From assembly GCA_964019135.1 (NCBI GenBank), contig OZ025248.1:9679574-9743573 (forward strand): a DNA stretch of 64,000 bases. Reading direction: 5' to 3'. The notes under the pieces are model-generated. The model was not told where the DNA came from. It saw nothing but the letters and a program-made list of their open reading frames with translations, and did no database searches. Of the stretch, positions 59,201 through 64,000 are shown piece by piece. Both the position numbers and the translations under genes were made by a program. Origin of the DNA: Arenicola marina (lineage: Eukaryota; Annelida; Polychaeta; Arenicolidae). The number at the start of each line of letters is the position of its first letter. Position 1 is the first letter of the stretch.

Positions 59201-62200
59201 CTGGCTTGTTGGTAATACGATTGCATATATACTGCATCAACTGCAATAATAGGCGGTTTGCACTCGATTTACGGAGATTTAACCATGGCATGTATTAATA
59301 ATGCATAATGCTGTTTTTCTTATGTCTTATTTAGCCGTCACGGTCATCCCATGCGTGGTCCCGGACAGCTGTGATGAATTTGGCGCCAAAATACCGGACC
59401 CGACTTCTTGCAAACAATACTACAGCTGCAGTGTTAACGGATCGTGGGATCAACAGCAATGTGACATCAACGAACCCTTCTTCGATGTCAGTACAACAGA
59501 GTGCCGCACATCAGGGAATGCCACCTGCTCCCCCTGTATTCCTACCGCCGCCATGTCCACTCTGGTTCCTACCGTTGATCCATGTAAGTGTTACGATGCA
59601 GCACCGCACAGAGTGGTTATGAACAAATGATGCTCTCAGTGGTTCTTTGGCTACTATATCTGCACTGCGCAGTCCAAAATAACTGCGGTCGTTCAACATA
59701 TGAATGTTTTTATAGAAAATACTAACTTAGTACACTTTTTGTACAGAAATGTTTATTCGCGGGTATGCACGCAGTCTTATATGATTGATCACATCCAAGC
59801 CCATCGAACAAAAAGTAACTTTATATTAGTATCCGGATTATTGACTCTCTTGCAGCAATAGCCCCACCAGTGACGACGCATGACACCTGTGCCGTGGCCC
59901 CCGACTGCACCATTGAGGGACAACGACTCCCCGACCCATACTCCTGTAGCAGCTTCTACGTCTGTGTGAACGGCACCAACGAGAAGGAGAATTGTCCGCA
60001 GGGCACATATTTCGACAAGAACGGACTTTACTGCGGGGATTTCTTCAACATCACTTGCGCTGATTGTAGTCCTATATCAGCCACTCAACCCCCAGGTGAG
60101 TATCCAGCTCTGTCATTGACATATTAATCCGTTCAATAATTGTCGTGACTGCATAATATATCTCCGTCTGCTTGTATCTAATGTGTGCCTAGTTGGAACC
60201 ACCTGCTTGCAAGAGCAACACATCATTCGACCCTCTTCGGCTCAGTGTTCACGCATAATGCCCTACATACGCGATTCCGGCTCCATATTTTAGTGTCCTA
60301 CATGTGTGATTCCGGGTACAGGCCTTAATGTCCTACATGTCATTACGGTTAAAGGTTTTAAAGCGCTACACGTGTGATTTTTGGGCCATATCCTAATGAC
60401 CTACATATGTGATTTTGGTTCCATATCCTAATGCCCTACATGTGTGATTCCCGGTTCAGGTTTGAATGCCCAACATGTGCGATCCTGTATCAAGTTTATA
60501 TGCCCTACGTGCAGGTTCAAGGTCCTAATACCCATGACGCCACCGGCAACCCCGCATAGACCATGACCACAGACTGCCTCCATGTCTTGTGATAAATAAA
60601 TGACCAACTTAACATGTATGGAATGATACCGAAACAATGCCAGTCTATGGATTCTGTCTGGCTTGTTGGCAATACGATTGCATATATACTGCATAAACTG
60701 CAATAATAGGCGGTTTGCACTCGATTGACGGAGACTTAACCATGGCATGTATTAATAATTCATAATGCTGTTTTTGTTATGTCTTATTTAGCCGTCACGG
60801 TCATCCCATGCGTGGTCCCGGACAGCTGTGATGAGTTTGGCGCCAAAATACCGGACCCGACTTCTTGCAAACATTACTACAGCTGCAGTGTTAACGGATC
60901 GTGGGATCAACAGCAATGTGACATCAACGAACCCTTCTTCGATGTCAGTACAACAGAGTGCCGCACATCAGGGAATGCCACCTGCTCCCCCTGTATCCCT
61001 ACCGCCGCCATGTCCACTCGGGTTCCTACCGTTGATCCATGTAAGTGTTACGATGCAGCACCGCACAGAGTGGTGATGATGAACAAATGATGCTCTCAGT
61101 GGTTTCTTTGGCTACTATATCTGCACTGCGCAGTCCAAAATAACTGCGGTCGTTCAACATATGAATGTTTTGATAGAAAATACTAACTTAGTACACTTTT
61201 TGTACAGAAATGTTTATTCGCGGGTATGCACGCAGTCTTATATGATTGATCACATCCAAGCCCATCGAACAAAAAGTAACTTTATATTAGTATCCGGATT
61301 ATTGACTCTCTTGCAGCAATAGCCCCACCAGTGACGACGCATGACACCTGTGCCGTGGCCCCCGACTGCACCATTGAGGGACAACGACTCCCCGACCCAT
61401 ACTCCTGTAGCAGCTTCTACGTCTGTGTGAACGGCACCAACGAGAAGGAGAATTGTCCGCAGGGCACATATTTCGACAAGAACGGACTTTACTGCGGGGA
61501 TTTCTTCAACATCACTTGCGCTGATTGTAGTCCTATATCAGCCACTCAACCCCCAGGTGAGTATCCAGCTCTGTCATTGACATATTAATCCGTTCAATAA
61601 TTGTCGTGACTGCATAATATATCTCCGTCTGCTTGTATCTAATGTGTGCCTAGTTGGAACCACCTGCTTGCAAGAGCAACACATCATTCGACCCTCTTCG
61701 GCTCAGTGTTCACGCATAATGCCCTACATACGCGATTCCGGCTCCATATTTTAGTGTCCTACATGTGTGATTCCGGGTACAGGCCTTAATGTCCTACATG
61801 TCATTACGGTTAAAGGTTTTAAAGCGCTACACGTGTGATTTTTGGGCCATATCCTAATGACCTACATATGTGATTTTGGTTCCATATCCTAATGCCCTAC
61901 ATGTGTGATTCCCGGTTCAGGTTTGAATGCCCAACATGTGCGATCCTGTATCAAGTTTATATGCCCTACGTGCAGGTTCAAGGTCCTAATACCCATGACG
62001 CCACCGGCAACCCCGCATAGACCATGACCACAGACTGCCTCCATGTCTTGTGATAAATAAATGACCAACTTAACATGTATGGAATGATACCGAAACAATG
62101 CCAGTCTATGGATTCTGTCTGGCTTGTTGGTAATACGATTGCATATATACTGCATAAACTGCAATAATAGGCGGTTTGCACTCGATTGACGGAGACATAA

Positions 62201-64000
62201 CTATGGCATGTATTAATAATGCCTAATGCTGCTTTTGTTATGTCTTATTTAGCCGTCACGGTCATCCCATGCGTGGTCCCGGACAGCTGTGATGAGTTTG
62301 GCGCCAAAATACCGGACCCGACTTCTTGCAAACATTACTACAGCTGCAGTGTTAACGGATCGTGGGATCAACAGCAATGTGACATCAACGAACCCTTCTT
62401 CGATGTCAGTACAACAGAGTGCCGCACATCAGGGAATGCCACCTGCTCCCCCTGTATCCCTACCGCCGCCATGTCCACTTTGGTTCCTACCGTTGATCCA
62501 TGTAAGTGTTACGATGCAGCACCGCACAGAGTGGTTATGAACAAATGATGCTCTCAGTGGTTTCTTTGGCTACTATATCTGCACTGCGCAGTCCAAAATA
62601 ACTGCGGTCGTTCAACATATGAATGTTTTTATAGAAAATACTAACTTAGTACACTTTTTGTACAGAAATGTTTATTCGCGGGTATGCACGCAGTCTTATA
62701 TGATTGATCACATCCAAGCCCATCGAACAAAAAGTAACTTTATATTAGTATCCGGATTATTGACTCTTGCAGCAATAGCCCCACCAGTGGCGACGCATGA
62801 CACCTGTGCCGTGGCCCCCGACTGCACCATTGAGGGACAACGACTCCCCGACCCATACTCCTGTAGCAGCTTCTACGTCTGTGTGAACGGCACCAACGAG
62901 AAGGAGAATTGTCCGCAGGGCACATATTTCGACAAGAACGGACTTTACTGCGGGGATTTCTTCAACATCACTTGCGCTGATTGTAGTCCTATATCAGCCA
63001 CTCAACCCCCAGGTGAGTATCCAGCTCTGTCATTGACATATTAATCCGTTCATTAATTGTTGTGACTGCATAATATATCTCCGTGTGCTTGTATCTAATG
63101 TGTGCCTAGTTGGAACCACCTGCTTGCAAGAGCAACACATCATTCGACCCTCTTCGGCTCAGTGTTCACGCATAATGCCCTACATACGCGATTCCGGCTC
63201 CATATTTTAGTGTCCTACATGCGTGATTCCGGGTACAGGCCTTAATGTCCTACATGTCATTACGGTTAAAGGTTTTAAAGCGCTACACGTGTGATTTTTG
63301 GTCCATATCCTAATGACCTACATATGTGATTTTGGTTCCATATCCTAATGCCCTACATGTGTGATTCCCGGTTCAGGTTTGAAGGCCCAACATGTGCGAT
63401 CCTGTATCAAGTTTATATTGCCCTACGTGCAGGTTCAAGGACCTAATACCCATGACGCCACTGACAACCCCGCATAGACCATGACGAAAGACTGCCCCCA
63501 TGTCTTGTGATAAATAAATGACCAACTTAACATGTATGGAATGATACCGAAACAATGCCAGTCTATGGATTCTGTCTGGCTTGTTGGTAATACGATTGCA
63601 TATATACTGCATCAACTGCAATAATAGGCGGTTTGCACTCGATTTACGGAGATTTAACCATGGCATGTATTAATAATGCATAATGCTGTTTTTCTTATGT
63701 CTTATTTAGCCGTCACGGTCATCCCATGCGTGGTCCCGGACAGCTGTGATGAATTTGGCGCCAAAATACCGGACCCGACTTCTTGCAAACATTACTACAG
63801 CTGCAGTGTTAACGGATCGTGGGATCAACAGCAATGTGACATCAACGAACCCTTCTTCGATGTCAGTACAACAGAGTGCCGCACATCAGGGAATGCCACC
63901 TGCTCCCCCTGTATCCCTACCGCCGCCATGTCCACTCTGGTTCCTACCGTTGATCCATGTAAGTGTTACGATGCAGCACCGCACAGAGTGGTTATGAACA
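53271..64000 (+). CDS. Secreted multi-CBM14 chitin-binding protein (3' partial)
   Basis: Exon 1 (53271-53382) starts at ATG in a good context (AACATGG) and encodes a signal peptide (FLTAGMLWSFLLAILSHG). Seven exon pairs follow. A exons: 54122-54361, 55547-55786, 56940-57179, 58398-58637, 59856-60095, 61317-61556, 62773-63012. B exons: 55025-55273, 56415-56663, 57878-58126, 59335-59583, 60792-61040, 62253-62501, 63710-63958. Every junction is phase 1 and every site is GT-AG. Each exon encodes one CBM14 domain with its cysteine set (A core CSSFYVC; B core CKHYYSC) plus N-glycosylation sequons (NGT, NIT; NGS, NAT). The window holds about 1178 residues and 14 domains; the gene continues to the right. 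A secreted protein that cross-links chitin, like a peritrophin, is the family inference. Inclusion of all exons in one transcript is assumed. Alternative exon choice is possible because any A or B can be skipped in frame. Confidence 0.85.
53430..53920 (+). repeat. Degenerate ~40-bp repeat in intron 1 of the multi-CBM14 gene
   Basis: Phrases such as CTAGTCAAGTGACCAT, TGATCAGGTCGCTGCC and TGATCACGTCGCCATCAACC recur at roughly 40-bp spacing with strong divergence. It looks like an old minisatellite with no coding content. Confidence 0.5.
53976..54080 (+). repeat. tRNA-derived SINE-like sequence in intron 1
   Basis: An A-box (TAGCTCAGTGG, 53983-53993) and a B-box (GGTTCGAGCCC, 54053-54063) mark a polymerase III promoter. 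Their spacing of 70 bp is too long for a normal tRNA without an intron, and the arms pair poorly, so a SINE is more likely than a tRNA gene. It sits about 40 bp before exon A1, where the other units carry a different upstream sequence. Confidence 0.55.
54090..64000 (+). repeat. Tandem ~1.45-kb genomic units carrying exon pair A/B
   Basis: Starts of successive A exons are 1425, 1393, 1458, 1458, 1461 and 1456 bp apart; introns as well as exons are conserved. Each A-to-B intron contains its own degenerate repeat of about 34 bp built on CCTACATGTGTGATT. Units 1 and 2 are the most diverged. Units 5 and 6 are nearly the same, and unit 7 copies unit 4 at a fixed distance of 4375 bp. The pattern shows repeated unequal exchange. 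Confidence 0.95.

Overview
The window is eukaryotic and reads as a marine invertebrate genome. Genes are split by GT-AG introns in consistent phase, mixed with intronless class A GPCRs, non-LTR retrotransposons, tRNA-derived repeats, many minisatellites and frequent runs of 10 or more G or C. Chitin-binding (CBM14/peritrophin-A) genes, an SLC22 transporter and a PXK-type gene fit an amphioxus- or hemichordate-like deuterostome or a lophotrochozoan. I cannot fix the phylum from this sequence alone.

Layout. 1-2772 (+): the last six exons of a PXK-like PX/pseudokinase/WH2 gene. 5.1-6.2 kb and 11.1-12.15 kb (-): two closely related intronless orphan GPCRs in direct orientation; the first has no in-frame ATG. 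Between them lie a 53-bp minisatellite, TIR-like short elements and a dead reverse-transcriptase fragment. 16.4-18.7 kb (-): an intronless SLC22 organic-ion transporter with a clear TATA box upstream and a 22-bp minisatellite touching its stop codon. 21.5-22.6 kb (-): an unrelated class A GPCR with a Met/His-rich N-terminus. 24.35-25.83 kb (+): a 5'-truncated L1/Tx1-like LINE. 26.5-39.86 kb: a 26-bp satellite array of roughly 400 units, interrupted at 35.75-38.28 kb by a young 5'-truncated LINE.

41.2-48.0 kb (+): a four-exon gene whose phases join into a 1719-residue type I membrane protein. It has a signal peptide, two CBM14 domains, about 1480 residues of Ser/Thr/Pro mucin repeat, one transmembrane helix and a basic ten-residue tail. 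A 41-bp minisatellite follows it. 53.27 kb to the window end (+): a second chitin-binding gene with a signal-peptide exon and then seven tandem copies of a ~1.45-kb genomic unit. Each unit carries two different CBM14 exons (A, 240 nt; B, 249 nt), all phase 1-1 with intact splice sites. The array runs off the right edge.

The two neighbouring chitin-binding genes share strand and exon phase. One is a membrane-tethered mucin and the other a secreted multi-CBM14 protein, so together they could build or anchor a chitin-mucus layer such as a gut lining; that role is inference. The remaining genes show no functional link to each other. The most noteworthy structures are the A/B exon array with its 4375-bp higher-order duplication, the chitin-binding membrane mucin, and a recurrent class of short modules bounded by a G-run on the left and a C-run on the right.
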